Assembly (NCBI GenBank): GCA_023406965.1
Contig: JAEXTI010000560.1
Location: 1-9,725 of the forward strand
DNA length: 9,725 nt
From: Chloroflexota bacterium
GTDB lineage: Bacteria; Chloroflexota; Anaerolineae; Anaerolineales; Anaerolineaceae
Direction of reading: 5' to 3'
Below the pieces are notes generated by a model. That model was not told the origin of the DNA and did not search any database. It was given only the letters and a program-made list of their open reading frames with translations. The translations under genes and the position numbers were made by a program. This document shows, in pieces, positions 1-5,541 of the stretch; position 1 is the first letter of the stretch; every line of letters starts with the position of its first letter.

Positions 1-288
1 ACCCCGCACACGAAGTTCATGAGCGAAGTGTACGTGTTGAAGAAAGACGAAGGTGGCCGGCACAAGGCCTTCTTCAATGGCTATCGCCCGCAGTTTTACA
101 TCCGCACGATGGACGTGACCGGATCGATAAAGCTGCCGGAAGGCGTGGAAATGGTCATGCCGGGCGACAATGTGAACCTGGAAGTCGAACTGATCATCCC
201 GGTGGCGTTGGAGCAGGGCTCCAAGTTCGCCATCCGCGAAGGCGGTTTGACGGTCGGCGCTGGTGTTATCACCAAGATTATTTCGTAA
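1..288 (+). CDS. tuf: Elongation factor Tu, C-terminal part (5'-truncated by window edge)
   Basis: EF-Tu is the GTPase that delivers aminoacyl-tRNA to the ribosomal A site. Only the last 95 codons are present; the frame is open from base 1 and ends at TAA 286-288. The visible part corresponds to the beta-barrel domain III. It contains typical EF-Tu segments such as [15 protein letters not shown], the MVMPGDNV turn, and the C-terminal [17 protein letters not shown] block, which in the family contacts tRNA. The GTP-binding domain lies outside the window. The gene is followed 41 bp later by rpmG in the same direction, the usual tuf-rpmG-trnW-secE-nusG order. Identification is secure; whether the chromosome carries a second tuf copy cannot be seen here. 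Confidence 0.97.
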   Translation, partial: TPHTKFMSEVYVLKKDEGGRHKAFFNGYRPQFYIRTMDVTGSIKLPEGVEMVMPGDNVNLEVELIIPVALEQGSKFAIREGGLTVGAGVITKIIS

Positions 289-293
289 GTTTC

Positions 294-329
294 GGAAGGA
301 GTACAGCCGAGAGGCTGTAGGAAAGTAAC
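294..329 (+). promoter_or_regulatory. rpmG translation initiation region with hairpin-separated Shine-Dalgarno
   Basis: A strong Shine-Dalgarno, GGAAGGAG (294-301), lies 28 nt from the rpmG ATG, too far for normal initiation. Between them is a 7-bp stem TACAGCC/GGCTGTA closed by a GAGA (GNRA) tetraloop (302-319). If the stem forms, the effective spacing falls to 10 nt (320-329). A weaker AGGAAAG (319-325) lies just upstream of the ATG and could act alone. The stem and motifs are read directly; the bridging function is inferred. Confidence 0.6.
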
Positions 330-500
330 ATGGCATCCAAGAAGAAAGATATTCGCCCGGTCATCACTTTTGCTTGCAACGACTGCAAGGAACGTAATTA
401 CACCTCGCAGAAGAATCGCCGCAACGATCCGGGCCGCATGGAAATCAGCAAATACTGCCCCCGCTGCCGCAAGCACACCATGCACCGCGAGACCAAGTAA
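330..500 (+). CDS. rpmG: 50S ribosomal protein L33
   Basis: This 56-residue, strongly basic protein is a component of the large ribosomal subunit near the E site. The ATG at 330 starts [19 protein letters not shown] and the frame stops at TAA 498-500. It is the zinc-binding form of L33: two CxxC pairs, C16/C19 and C43/C46, should coordinate Zn(II). The family signature [16 protein letters not shown] and the basic C-terminal tail ([11 protein letters not shown]) are present, and the length is typical. It lies between tuf and tRNA-Trp, its common position in this cluster. Cysteine-free L33 paralogues occur in many bacteria under zinc limitation; this copy retains all four cysteines. Identification is near certain from sequence alone. 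Confidence 0.97.
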   Translation: MASKKKDIRPVITFACNDCKERNYTSQKNRRNDPGRMEISKYCPRCRKHTMHRETK

Positions 501-513
501 GCGTAATACCTCA

Positions 514-539
514 GCCGGGTGGGTTCCTGCCCACCCGGC
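514..539 (+). other. Strong hairpin between rpmG and tRNA-Trp
   Basis: A perfect 10-bp stem, GCCGGGTGGG (514-523) with CCCACCCGGC (530-539), closes a 6-nt loop TTCCTG. It begins 13 nt after the rpmG stop and ends 5 nt before the tRNA. No T-run follows, so it is unlikely to be an intrinsic terminator. It may protect the rpmG mRNA 3' end after tRNA excision, or act as an RNase processing signal. The structure is seen; the role is inferred. Confidence 0.6.
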
Positions 540-544
540 GCTAT

Positions 545-618
545 AGGCCAGTAGCTCAATTAGGCAGAGTGCCTGTCTCCAAAACAGGAGGTTGTGAGTT
601 CGATTCTCGCCTGGCCTG
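545..618 (+). tRNA. trnW: tRNA-Trp (anticodon CCA)
   Basis: A full cloverleaf can be folded. The acceptor stem is AGGCCAG (545-551) with CTGGCCT (611-617), with discriminator G618. The D stem is GCTC/GAGT. The anticodon stem is CCTGT/ACAGG with loop CTCCAAA, giving anticodon CCA (579-581). The variable loop is AGGTT. The T arm is GTGAG/CTCGC with loop TTCGATT. The 3' CCA is not encoded (GCCT follows), so CCA must be added enzymatically. It sits directly upstream of secE, a placement conserved for tRNA-Trp in many bacteria. It is probably cut from the rpmG-secE transcript, since no separate promoter is recognisable. Confidence 0.96.
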
Positions 619-624
619 CCTACA

Positions 625-657
625 AGGAAAACGCCGTCCTCAAAGGCGGCGTTTCCT
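625..657 (+). other. Terminator-like hairpin between tRNA-Trp and secE
   Basis: AGG-A-AAACGCC (625-635) pairs with GGCGTTT-CCT (648-657), with one bulged A and inner G-C pairs, giving a long GC-centred stem. It begins 7 nt after the tRNA. Only a short TTT/CC tail follows, so termination would be partial at best. It may attenuate or process the transcript between the tRNA and secE-nusG. The role is inferred. Confidence 0.4.
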
Positions 658-708
658 GCGCTAGAGAACCCCTCGGCGCACACCGGAAAAGAAGATAAGG
701 AGCGAAGA

Positions 709-1038
709 GTGGCTGATAAAAGTGTGAAAACAACTCAATCGGAGAAATCGAAAGTCGCAGCGCCGGCCCCCAAAAGCCAGGTCCCTGCAAAGCCGCGGCG
801 CTTCTTGAACATGCCTGCTCCGGCCAAAACCACCGAGAAAACTCCGACCCGCCAGCCCAACCGCCTGCAGAAATGGTTCCGCGAAACCGTGGGCGAGCTG
901 CGCAAGGTCTCCTGGCCTACCCCCAAGGAAGCCTGGAAGCTGACTAAGATCGTTTTAGCCGTCATGGTTTCGGTTGCGATCTTCCTCGGCGCCCTGGACT
1001 GGATTTTCTCACAGCTTATCACCTTGTTGGTGGCCTAA
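709..1038 (+). CDS. secE: Preprotein translocase subunit SecE with N-terminal extension
   Basis: SecE is the essential small inner-membrane subunit that clamps SecY in the SecYEG protein-export channel. Translation starts at GTG 709, 6 nt after AAGGAG (697-702), and gives 109 residues. The SecE domain occupies residues about 55-109. It has the amphipathic helix NRLQKWFRETVGELRKVSWP with the signature ELRKVSWPTPKE (63-74), then one transmembrane helix (about 80-104, rich in V, A, I, L). Residues 1-50 form a low-complexity K/P/A/T-rich extension absent from minimal SecE proteins (about 60-65 aa), probably disordered and cytosolic. It lies 90 bp downstream of tRNA-Trp and 30 bp upstream of nusG, the conserved secE-nusG pair. 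It lacks the extra two helices of the enterobacterial form, which is normal outside that group. Confidence 0.96.
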   Translation: MADKSVKTTQSEKSKVAAPAPKSQVPAKPRRFLNMPAPAKTTEKTPTRQPNRLQKWFRETVGELRKVSWPTPKEAWKLTKIVLAVMVSVAIFLGALDWIFSQLITLLVA

Positions 1039-1068
1039 CCAGCATAGGTTAATGAGGCGTTGAAGAAA

Positions 1069-1755
1069 ATGGCAGATTTCGAAGACGAATTGTTGTTTGA
1101 TGACGAGCCCGCCGCCAAACCGGCCCGCTCCAAAACACCCCGCGAACCAAAAGCCCCCAAGGCTCCGCGGAAGGCTGCCGATTCAGCGCCTGTGCCGTCT
1201 GACGAGGTCATGCCCTCGAAAGAGTCCATGACCAATGAGCGCTCCTGGTACGTTATTCACTGCTATTCCGGCTACGAAAACAAAGTTCGCCACAACCTGG
1301 AGCAGCGCATCGAAACGATGGGCATGAAAGACAAGATCTTCGACGTGGTCATCCCCACTCAGGAAGAAATCGAAGTCAAAGATGGCAAGCGCCGCTCCGT
1401 TGAGCGTCACGTCTTCCCTGGCTACGTCCTGGTCAACATGATCCTAAGCGAAGAATCCTGGTACGTGGTCCGCAACACCCCCGGGGTGACCGGCTTCGTC
1501 GGCATGGATACCCCTACCCCGCTGCGCCCCGAGGAAGTCTCGCAAATCCTCAAGCGCATGGAAGCCGAAGCGCCCCGTGTCAAGGTCACCTTCCGCGTGG
1601 GCGAGCGCGTCCGCATTGTGGACGGCCCCTTCAACGATTTCCGCGGCACCGTCTCGGAAATCGACATGGAGCGCTCCAAAGTGCGCGTCATGGTCAATTT
1701 CTTCGGGCGCGAAACCCCCGTGGAACTGGACTTCTTACAGGTAGAAAAGGCATAA
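1069..1755 (+). CDS. nusG: Transcription termination/antitermination factor NusG
   Basis: NusG binds the RNA polymerase clamp, suppresses pausing, and links polymerase to Rho or ribosomal protein S10. The frame from ATG 1069 encodes 228 residues. The NGN domain spans about 58-165 (RSWYVIHCYSGYENKVRHNL, then HVFPGYVLV, then NTPGVTGFVG). The C-terminal KOW domain spans about 176-228 (FRVGERVRIVDGPFNDFRGTV). Residues 1-57 are an extension: an acidic patch (DFEDELLFDDE), then K/P/A-rich sequence. Canonical NusG is about 175-185 aa. I preferred ATG 1069 because GAGG (1054-1057) lies 11 nt upstream. TTG 1060 would put the same GAGG only 2 nt away. ATG 1228 would give a family-length protein but leave 190 bp unexplained after secE. 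The domain call is secure; the start is moderately sure. Confidence 0.95.
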   Translation: MADFEDELLFDDEPAAKPARSKTPREPKAPKAPRKAADSAPVPSDEVMPSKESMTNERSWYVIHCYSGYENKVRHNLEQRIETMGMKDKIFDVVIPTQEEIEVKDGKRRSVERHVFPGYVLVNMILSEESWYVVRNTPGVTGFVGMDTPTPLRPEEVSQILKRMEAEAPRVKVTFRVGERVRIVDGPFNDFRGTVSEIDMERSKVRVMVNFFGRETPVELDFLQVEKA

Positions 1756-1762
1756 TCGATTA

Positions 1763-1781
1763 AGGGACTGCGTTGGTCCCT
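1763..1781 (+). other. Hairpin at nusG-rplK junction
   Basis: AGGGAC (1763-1768) and GTCCCT (1776-1781) form a 6-bp stem with a 7-nt loop, 7 nt after the nusG stop and immediately before the proposed L1 site. No T-run follows. It may be part of the rplK leader fold or a 3' stabiliser for the secE-nusG mRNA. Confidence 0.4.
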
Positions 1782-1783
1782 AT

Positions 1784-1811
1784 GGGTGGGAGGGTGCCCC
1801 CAAAAACACCC
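1784..1811 (+). promoter_or_regulatory. Candidate ribosomal protein L1 binding site (rplK leader)
   Basis: GGTGGGAGG (1785-1793) matches, as I recall it, the 5' strand of the L1 binding site in bacterial 23S rRNA (helix 76-77 region). GGGTG (1784-1788) pairs with CACCC (1807-1811). The interior holds GGAG, a small GGG/CCC hairpin, and an unpaired A-run (1802-1806) like the A-rich strand opposite GGGAG in the rRNA. In E. coli and archaea, L1 represses the L11-L1 operon through such rRNA-mimic sites. The element ends 25 nt before the rplK GTG and next to its Shine-Dalgarno, where bound L1 could block initiation. The motif is seen; the binding is inferred. Confidence 0.6.
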
Positions 1812-1836
1812 GCTATAACCACAAAGGAGTAAATCT

Positions 1837-2262
1837 GTGGCAAAGAAACTAAAAGCAATCGTTCGTCTGCAGTTGAAGGCCGGCAAGGCCAATCCTGCAC
1901 CCCCCGTTGGTCCGGCTCTGGCTGGTCACGGCATCAACATCATGGCCTTCTGCAAGGAATACAACGCCCGCACCTCCAATAAGGTCGGCGAAGTGATCCC
2001 TGCTGAAATCACCGTCTACACCGACGGCTCCTTCACCTTCGTCCTCAAATCCCCGCCCGCTGCCGAACTGCTCAAGAAAGCCGCCGGCTTGGAAAAGGGC
2101 TCTGCTAACCCCAGCCGCGAAAAAGTGGGCAAGGTCACCCGCGCCCAGGTTCGCGAAATCGCCGAGATCAAAATGAAAGATCTCAATGCGATTGATGTTG
2201 AAGGCGCCATGCGCCAGATCGAAGGCACCGCCAAAAGCCTTGGCATGACGGTGGTTGACTAA
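1837..2262 (+). CDS. rplK: 50S ribosomal protein L11
   Basis: L11 forms the GTPase-associated centre of the 50S stalk base together with the L10/L12 complex, and contacts EF-Tu, EF-G and release factors. The GTG start at 1837 lies 7 nt downstream of AAAGGAG (1823-1829). The protein has 141 residues, the standard length. The N-terminal domain carries the proline-rich signature [20 protein letters not shown], which is the thiostrepton-site region in the family. The C-terminal rRNA-binding domain begins near residue 72 ([19 protein letters not shown]) and ends [12 protein letters not shown]. It is the first gene of the rplK-rplA pair, whose expression is normally limited by L1; candidate L1 sites precede both genes here. 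Nothing unusual appears in the protein itself. Confidence 0.98.
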   Translation: MAKKLKAIVRLQLKAGKANPAPPVGPALAGHGINIMAFCKEYNARTSNKVGEVIPAEITVYTDGSFTFVLKSPPAAELLKKAAGLEKGSANPSREKVGKVTRAQVREIAEIKMKDLNAIDVEGAMRQIEGTAKSLGMTVVD

Positions 2263-2266
2263 TTTT

Positions 2267-2293
2267 GTGGGAGGGGCTGCCCGCAAGGCCCGC
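2267..2293 (+). promoter_or_regulatory. Second candidate L1 binding site (rplA leader)
   Basis: GTGGGAGG (2267-2274) repeats the core of the site upstream of rplK. GTGGG (2267-2271) pairs with CCCGC (2289-2293, one G-U pair). The interior holds AG, a GGG-CTG-CCC mini-hairpin (2274-2282), and the unpaired purine-rich strand GCAAGG (2283-2288), so the architecture matches the first site. It starts 4 nt after the rplK stop. L1 binding here could control rplA separately from rplK. This is inferred from the motif and its position. Confidence 0.5.
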
Positions 2294-2309
2294 TTGAGTC
2301 CTCTCAAGC
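2292..2309 (+). other. Hairpin in rplK-rplA spacer, exclusive with the L1-like fold
   Basis: GCTTGAG (2292-2298), loop TCCT, and CTCAAGC (2303-2309) form a perfect 7-bp stem. It shares bases 2292-2293 with the outer stem of the L1-like site, so the two folds partly compete. There is no T-run. It could be a switch partner or a processing element. Confidence 0.4.
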
Positions 2310-2351
2310 CGCTTCATCTTGACAGCCTCGTTTGAACCACGGAGAAAAAAC

Positions 2352-3068
2352 ATGGCAAAACACGGTAAGAAATACATGGCCGCTCTGGCCAAAATTGATG
2401 CAAACGCCATCTATGAGCCTCTTCAGGCTCTGGCGTTGGTGAAAGAAACCTCGGTCACCAAGTTCGACGCGACCGTAGAAATTCACATGCGCACCGCCCT
2501 GGATCCTCGCCAGGCCGATCAGCAAATCCGCGACGTGGTCGTTCTGCCCAACGGTTTGGGCAAGACCGTGCGCGTCCTGGTCTTCGCCCAGGGTGATGGC
2601 GCCACCGCCGCCCACGAAGCCGGCGCCGATTTCGTCGCCGACAGCGATGAATGGATCGCAAAAATTCAAGGTGGCTGGACCGATTTCGACGTCGCCATCT
2701 CTACCCCCGACATGATGGGTAAAGCCGGTCGCCTGGGTCGTGTTTTGGGCCCCCGCGGTTTGATGCCGAACCCCAAAGCCGGAACGGTTGTCCCCGCCGA
2801 AGATCTGCCCCGCGTTGTCAAAGAAGCCAAGGCCGGTCGCGTTGAATTCCGCCTGGATAAGACCGCCAACCTGCACATTCCGATTGGTAAGGTGTCTTTC
2901 TCGGCCGACGCACTGTACGAGAATCTGGCCGCTTTGATGGAAGCCATCCGCAAGGCCCGCCCCGCCGCGGCCAAGGGTATCTTCGTCAAACGTGTCACCC
3001 TCACCTCCACGATGGGCCCTGGTGTTCATATCGACCCGAACACCGCCTTGAGCCTGGTGGGCAAATAA
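2352..3068 (+). CDS. rplA: 50S ribosomal protein L1
   Basis: L1 binds 23S helices 76-78 and forms the mobile stalk that handles deacylated tRNA at the E site; it is also the repressor of its own operon in many bacteria. ATG 2352 follows GGAG (2341-2344) by 7 nt and gives 238 residues, the normal bacterial length. An in-frame TTG at 2319 lies upstream but has no matching Shine-Dalgarno. Domain I halves flank the inserted domain II. The highly conserved RNA-binding segment [20 protein letters not shown] (about 124-143) is intact, as is the C-terminal TMGPGVHID segment. It follows rplK after 89 bp containing a second L1-like RNA site. The gene ends at TAA 3066-3068, just before the rplJ promoter and leader region. 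Confidence 0.98.
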   Translation: MAKHGKKYMAALAKIDANAIYEPLQALALVKETSVTKFDATVEIHMRTALDPRQADQQIRDVVVLPNGLGKTVRVLVFAQGDGATAAHEAGADFVADSDEWIAKIQGGWTDFDVAISTPDMMGKAGRLGRVLGPRGLMPNPKAGTVVPAEDLPRVVKEAKAGRVEFRLDKTANLHIPIGKVSFSADALYENLAALMEAIRKARPAAAKGIFVKRVTLTSTMGPGVHIDPNTALSLVGK

Positions 3069-3080
3069 CAATCTTTGTAG

Positions 3081-3086
3081 TATAAT
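3081..3086 (+). promoter_or_regulatory. Possible rplJL promoter (-10 TATAAT)
   Basis: A perfect TATAAT lies 13 nt after the rplA stop. No good -35 is visible at 16-18 nt upstream; the nearest TTGAGC (3048-3053) is 27 nt away. The predicted start near 3093 falls inside the first helix of the L10 leader and would shorten it to about 7 bp. rplJL may use this promoter, readthrough from rplA, or both. Confidence 0.4.
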
Positions 3087-3088
3087 CG

Positions 3089-3284
3089 CGTGGCTGCGCG
3101 CGCTGAAAAGCGCAGTCACGCAGACCCCATCCCCATGGGGCTTCACCGGTGAAAGCTGGTGCCTGAATAAGGCTTAATATCCTGCCGAGGTGGAGACTTT
3201 TCGAGCGAAACAGCGCTGTACCGGTTTGCGCCGGTACATGAAAAGTCTTTACCTGGCAGATAGCAAGGTAAAGACTTTTTTTTC
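3089..3284 (+). promoter_or_regulatory. Ribosomal protein L10 leader (transcription attenuator)
   Basis: This 5' region of rplJL folds into a series of elements. An 11-bp stem CGTGGCTGCGC/GCGCAGTCACG spans 3089-3120. CACCGG/CTGGTG pairs at 3144-3161. The region 3161-3190, with GGCTTAATATCCTGCCGAGG, resembles the core I associate with L10 leaders. An antiterminator pairs 3189-3202 (GGTGGAGACTTTTC) with 3240-3253 (GAAAAGTCTTTACC), 14 bp including two G-U pairs, and encloses an 8-bp hairpin TGTACCGG/CCGGTACA (3217-3238). The antiterminator's 3' strand is also the terminator's 5' strand. In B. subtilis the L10-L12 complex binds such a leader and promotes termination. The folds are visible; the mechanism is by family analogy. 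Confidence 0.9.
3241..3283 (+). terminator. L10-leader attenuator terminator
   Basis: AAAAGTCTTTACC (3241-3253) pairs perfectly with GGTAAAGACTTTT (3267-3279) around a 13-nt loop, and a run of eight T ends at 3283. It ends 29 nt before the rplJ start. Formation is prevented when 3240-3253 pairs with 3189-3202 instead, so it is a conditional terminator. Confidence 0.9.
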
Positions 3285-3312
3285 ATCCATCACCGGAAGG
3301 AGGTGAATTTCA

Positions 3313-3834
3313 TTGGCCTTCACCAAAAAGCAGAAGACAGACATGATGGTTCAATACCAGGATTGGGCGACTCGCAGCCAGGCGGTCTTCATGTTGGAAT
3401 ACAACAAGATGAACCAAAAGGACATCGACGCTCTGCGCGCCAAAGCACGCGAAGCGGGTGGTGAACTGCACATCGTCAAGAACACCTTGTTCAGCATCGT
3501 CCTCGACCAGCTCGGGTACGATCATGGCAAGCTGTTGGAGAACACAACCCTGGTTGGGTTTGCCTTTGGCGATGCCCCCGCCTTAGCCAAAATCGTGAAC
3601 GATGCGGCGAAATCGGACATCTTCAAAGTCAAGGGCGGTTTGTTGGACAAAAAGGCGATCAACCCTGCCCAGGTCAAAGCCCTGGCGGATCTGCCCCCCC
3701 TGCCCGTCATTCGCGCCCAATTGCTGGGTGTGTTGCAAGCCCCTGCTGCCAAGCTGGTTCGCACCATCGCCGAACCAGGCCGCTCCATCGCGGGCGTCAT
3801 CAAGGCCTACTCGGAAGCTCCGGCTGCCGCGTAA
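3313..3834 (+). CDS. rplJ: 50S ribosomal protein L10
   Basis: L10 anchors L7/L12 dimers on the ribosomal stalk and, with them, represses its own operon. The start is TTG 3313 (MAFTKKQKTDMMVQYQDW), giving 173 residues, within the family range. A ten-base Shine-Dalgarno AAGGAGGTGA (3297-3306), close to fully complementary to the usual 16S 3' end, sits 9 nt upstream of the core end and fixes this start despite the weak codon. The N-terminal rRNA-binding domain shows the typical ELHIVKNTLFSIVL segment, then VGFAFGDAPALAKIVNDAA. The C-terminal helix from about residue 135 (LLGVLQAPAAKLVRTIAEPG) is the L12-binding spine. The gene is preceded by an L10 leader attenuator and followed 92 bp later by rplL. 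Confidence 0.97.
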   Translation: MAFTKKQKTDMMVQYQDWATRSQAVFMLEYNKMNQKDIDALRAKAREAGGELHIVKNTLFSIVLDQLGYDHGKLLENTTLVGFAFGDAPALAKIVNDAAKSDIFKVKGGLLDKKAINPAQVKALADLPPLPVIRAQLLGVLQAPAAKLVRTIAEPGRSIAGVIKAYSEAPAAA

Positions 3835-3886
3835 GGTATTCCACGGGCTGGGGTTTCCCGGTCTGACCGATCTAATCTGTAAACCA

Positions 3887-3902
3887 TCGTTCATTTGAAC
3901 GA
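3887..3902 (+). other. Palindromic hairpin upstream of rplL
   Basis: TCGTTCA and TGAACGA are perfect inverted arms separated by TT (3887-3902). It lies 8 nt before the rplL Shine-Dalgarno. It may modulate rplL translation, as L7/L12 is made in several-fold excess over L10 in bacteria, or be a processing site. The rest of the rplJ-rplL gap (3835-3886) shows nothing clear. Confidence 0.35.
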
Positions 3903-3926
3903 ACTAAAAGCAAGGAGTTTTTTAAA

Positions 3927-4310
3927 ATGGCCGACCTGTCCAATCTGGTTGCTGAACTGAGCAAGCTTTCTGTTTTGGAAGCTGCCGAGCTCGTCAAGAT
4001 GCTCGAAGAGAAATGGGGCGTTTCCGCTGCTGCTCCCGTAGCCGCTATGGCTGCCCCCGTTGCCGGCGCCGCTGCCGCGGCTGAGCCCGTCGAAGAAAAG
4101 ACCGAGTTCGATGTCGTCATCAAAGACGCCGGTCCCAAGAAAATCGAGGTCATCAAAGTCATCCGCCAACTCACCAGCCTCGGTTTGGTGGAAGCCAAGA
4201 CCATGGCCGAGACCGCGGGCGCCAAAGTGCTCTCCGCTGTTGGCAAAGACGCTGCCGCCGACGCCAAGGGCAAGCTCGAAGCTGCCGGCGCTGTCGTGGA
4301 AGTTGCCTAA
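3927..4310 (+). CDS. rplL: 50S ribosomal protein L7/L12
   Basis: L7/L12 is the multicopy stalk protein that recruits and activates translational GTPases. ATG 3927 lies 9 nt after AAGGAG (3912-3917); the product has 127 residues. Three parts are evident. The N-terminal dimerisation helices are residues 1-33 ([23 protein letters not shown]). An Ala/Pro/Val-rich flexible hinge spans about 34-55. The C-terminal factor-binding domain runs from [13 protein letters not shown] (about 57) through LGLVEAK to the end GAVVEVA. It is the last gene of the ribosomal block; a strong terminator begins 13 nt after its stop. Acidic composition and length are typical. No rpoB follows. Confidence 0.98.
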   Translation: MADLSNLVAELSKLSVLEAAELVKMLEEKWGVSAAAPVAAMAAPVAGAAAAAEPVEEKTEFDVVIKDAGPKKIEVIKVIRQLTSLGLVEAKTMAETAGAKVLSAVGKDAAADAKGKLEAAGAVVEVA

Positions 4311-4323
4311 GCTTCTCGCACAT

Positions 4324-4367
4324 GCGAACAAAAAACTCCCCGCTCAAACGGGGAGTTTTTTGTTCGC
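4324..4367. terminator. Bidirectional rho-independent terminator
   Basis: GCGAACAAAAAACTCCCCG (4324-4342) is perfectly repeated inverted at 4349-4367 around the loop CTCAAA, 19 bp in all. The GC core is followed by TTTTTT on the + strand (4356-4361), and by an equivalent T6 on the - strand (4330-4335). It therefore ends both the rplJL transcript and the convergent gene at 4373-5461, whose stop lies 5 bp beyond. Confidence 0.95.
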
Positions 4368-4372
4368 GCAGG

Positions 4373-5461
4373 TTAACGCGCATTGAGACTTGCCAGCAGT
4401 TCCTCAATATATCCCACGGCTTCTGCGTCTTTGGCCTTTGCGCGCCGGCCCTCGTCCGCCAGGATTTTGCGGATGGCGGGGTCTCGGAACTTCTCGTATC
4501 CGGCTTCGTCCATGCTCACGTACTTCCACAGGAATCCTCCGTATTGCGCGCAGGCTTCCCATGCCTCCATTGCCAGGTGAAGTTCCCCGCTCCATTCAGG
4601 AATTTCACGGGCCAATTTCTCGTAAAACGGCAGCCCATTGTGCCGCTCATAAATCTGGGTTAACGCATCACAGTAGACGAAGAAACGCCCCTGAACACTG
4701 TTCTGCCAGGCGCTGTCCTCGCCGGGGATACCGTGCGGGAAGGTCAGCGAGCATCCTGAAAAATCGTCGTGCTCCAACTGCTCGAGCATCGCATCCCAGG
4801 CTGCCAACCCCACTTTGGCGCTACGCACCTCCCCTTGATGAGCGTGACGCACGACTGCTTTCATTGCTTCCAGTCCGCTTTCCCGCAGCGAAGGCAATTG
4901 GCGCTTGCCGGTCAACAGCAGGTATCCCCACATTCCCTCAAACCAACCTGCCTTGATGAAAGGCTGATCAGCCTCATACCCCTCATCCGTCTGAAAGTAA
5001 TTCCAGCCGATCAGGCTTTCGGCGTCATTTTGACAGCCAAACACAATACCGAATTCCGGCGGGCCCAATATGCCCAGGGTCAGCACCGGCACGTCTGATT
5101 CTAGCGAGGCGCAAATTTCACGGCGGGCGTAGGCAAAATCCACGTCCGGCTCCCCCAAACCATCCAGGGGGCGCGAGACACGCAGTTGCCCCTTCCATCC
5201 CGCCGCTTTCAGCGCGCGGAAAATCGGCGCTGTGGCGGGTTCTTCAGCCTGTAAAATACCGATGTTGCTGGGGTCCCAGGTTCCCGGCATCCAGCGCAAG
5301 CGGTTGCCCGCTCCCGACATCGACAGCAAATCTGCGTAGCTCCATCCCTCCCCCAACGCCTGCAATGCCGCGTACAGCGACCCCACGAAAGTTGTGAGAT
5401 AGGGCTCCTCCCCAATGAACATGGCCACCCTGGGCACATTGGAAATCAAACGATCGGCCAT
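4373..5461 (-). CDS. Uncharacterised 362-aa protein, tentatively BtrH-N/papain-like fold
   Basis: A cytosolic protein with no signal peptide or membrane segment. ATG at 5461 follows GGGGAG (5473-5468) by 6 nt, so the start is well supported. The N-terminal half (about 1-190) has recurrent motifs: GEEPYLTTFVGSLYAALQALGEG, LLSMSGAGNRLRWMPGTWDPSN, PVLTLGILGPPEFGIVFG, GWNYFQTDEGYE and GYLLLTGKRQLPS. This pattern reminds me of butirosin-BtrH-like N-terminal domains and related hypothetical proteins with a papain-like fold, but I see no convincing Cys/His dyad. The C-terminal half is helical, with many Trp, Glu and Ala. It lies 80 bp downstream of lexA on the same strand beyond a terminator. Coding status is secure; function is not assigned. 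Confidence 0.88.
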   Translation of the reverse strand: MADRLISNVPRVAMFIGEEPYLTTFVGSLYAALQALGEGWSYADLLSMSGAGNRLRWMPGTWDPSNIGILQAEEPATAPIFRALKAAGWKGQLRVSRPLDGLGEPDVDFAYARREICASLESDVPVLTLGILGPPEFGIVFGCQNDAESLIGWNYFQTDEGYEADQPFIKAGWFEGMWGYLLLTGKRQLPSLRESGLEAMKAVVRHAHQGEVRSAKVGLAAWDAMLEQLEHDDFSGCSLTFPHGIPGEDSAWQNSVQGRFFVYCDALTQIYERHNGLPFYEKLAREIPEWSGELHLAMEAWEACAQYGGFLWKYVSMDEAGYEKFRDPAIRKILADEGRRAKAKDAEAVGYIEELLASLNAR

Positions 5462-5483
5462 AAAACACTCCCCATGATCGGTT

Positions 5484-5514
5484 TAAAAATCCCCTCCGGT
5501 GAAAATCGGAGGGG
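5484..5514 (-). terminator. lexA rho-independent terminator
   Basis: Read on the - strand, CCCCTCCG (5514-5507) pairs with CGGAGGGG (5498-5491) around an 8-nt loop, followed by ATTTTTAA (5490-5483). It begins 27 nt after the lexA stop and its T-run ends 10 nt before the Shine-Dalgarno of the downstream gene. It may be leaky, because little space remains for a promoter of that gene. Confidence 0.8.
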
Positions 5515-5541
5515 AAAAACAGACTCACATATTCAGGCGGC

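Noticed and set aside
96..683. 195-codon open frame on the - strand across tuf, rpmG and tRNA-Trp.
   Set aside because: It spans a tRNA and two certain genes on the other strand; a product is implausible.
1060..1068. TTG start for nusG adding three residues.
   Set aside because: The nearest Shine-Dalgarno-like GAGG ends only 2 nt upstream; ATG 1069 has better spacing.
1726..1756. CTGGAC / CATAAT as a promoter for rplK within the nusG end.
   Set aside because: The spacer is 19 nt and both boxes are weak matches.
2319..2351. In-frame TTG start upstream of rplA, overlapping a TTGACA that looks like a -35.
   Set aside because: GGAG at 2341-2344 fits ATG 2352, and no -10 is found at 16-18 nt from TTGACA.
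2304..3146. 280-codon open frame on the - strand opposite rplA.
   Set aside because: It is a shadow of rplA, which has unmistakable L1 motifs; the antisense product resembles no family and has a composition typical of antisense frames.
3887..3902. GTTC-N4-GAAC palindrome as an SOS box upstream of rplL.
   Set aside because: Half-sites are in the reverse order of GAAC-N4-GTTC and there is no promoter context; an RNA hairpin is more likely.
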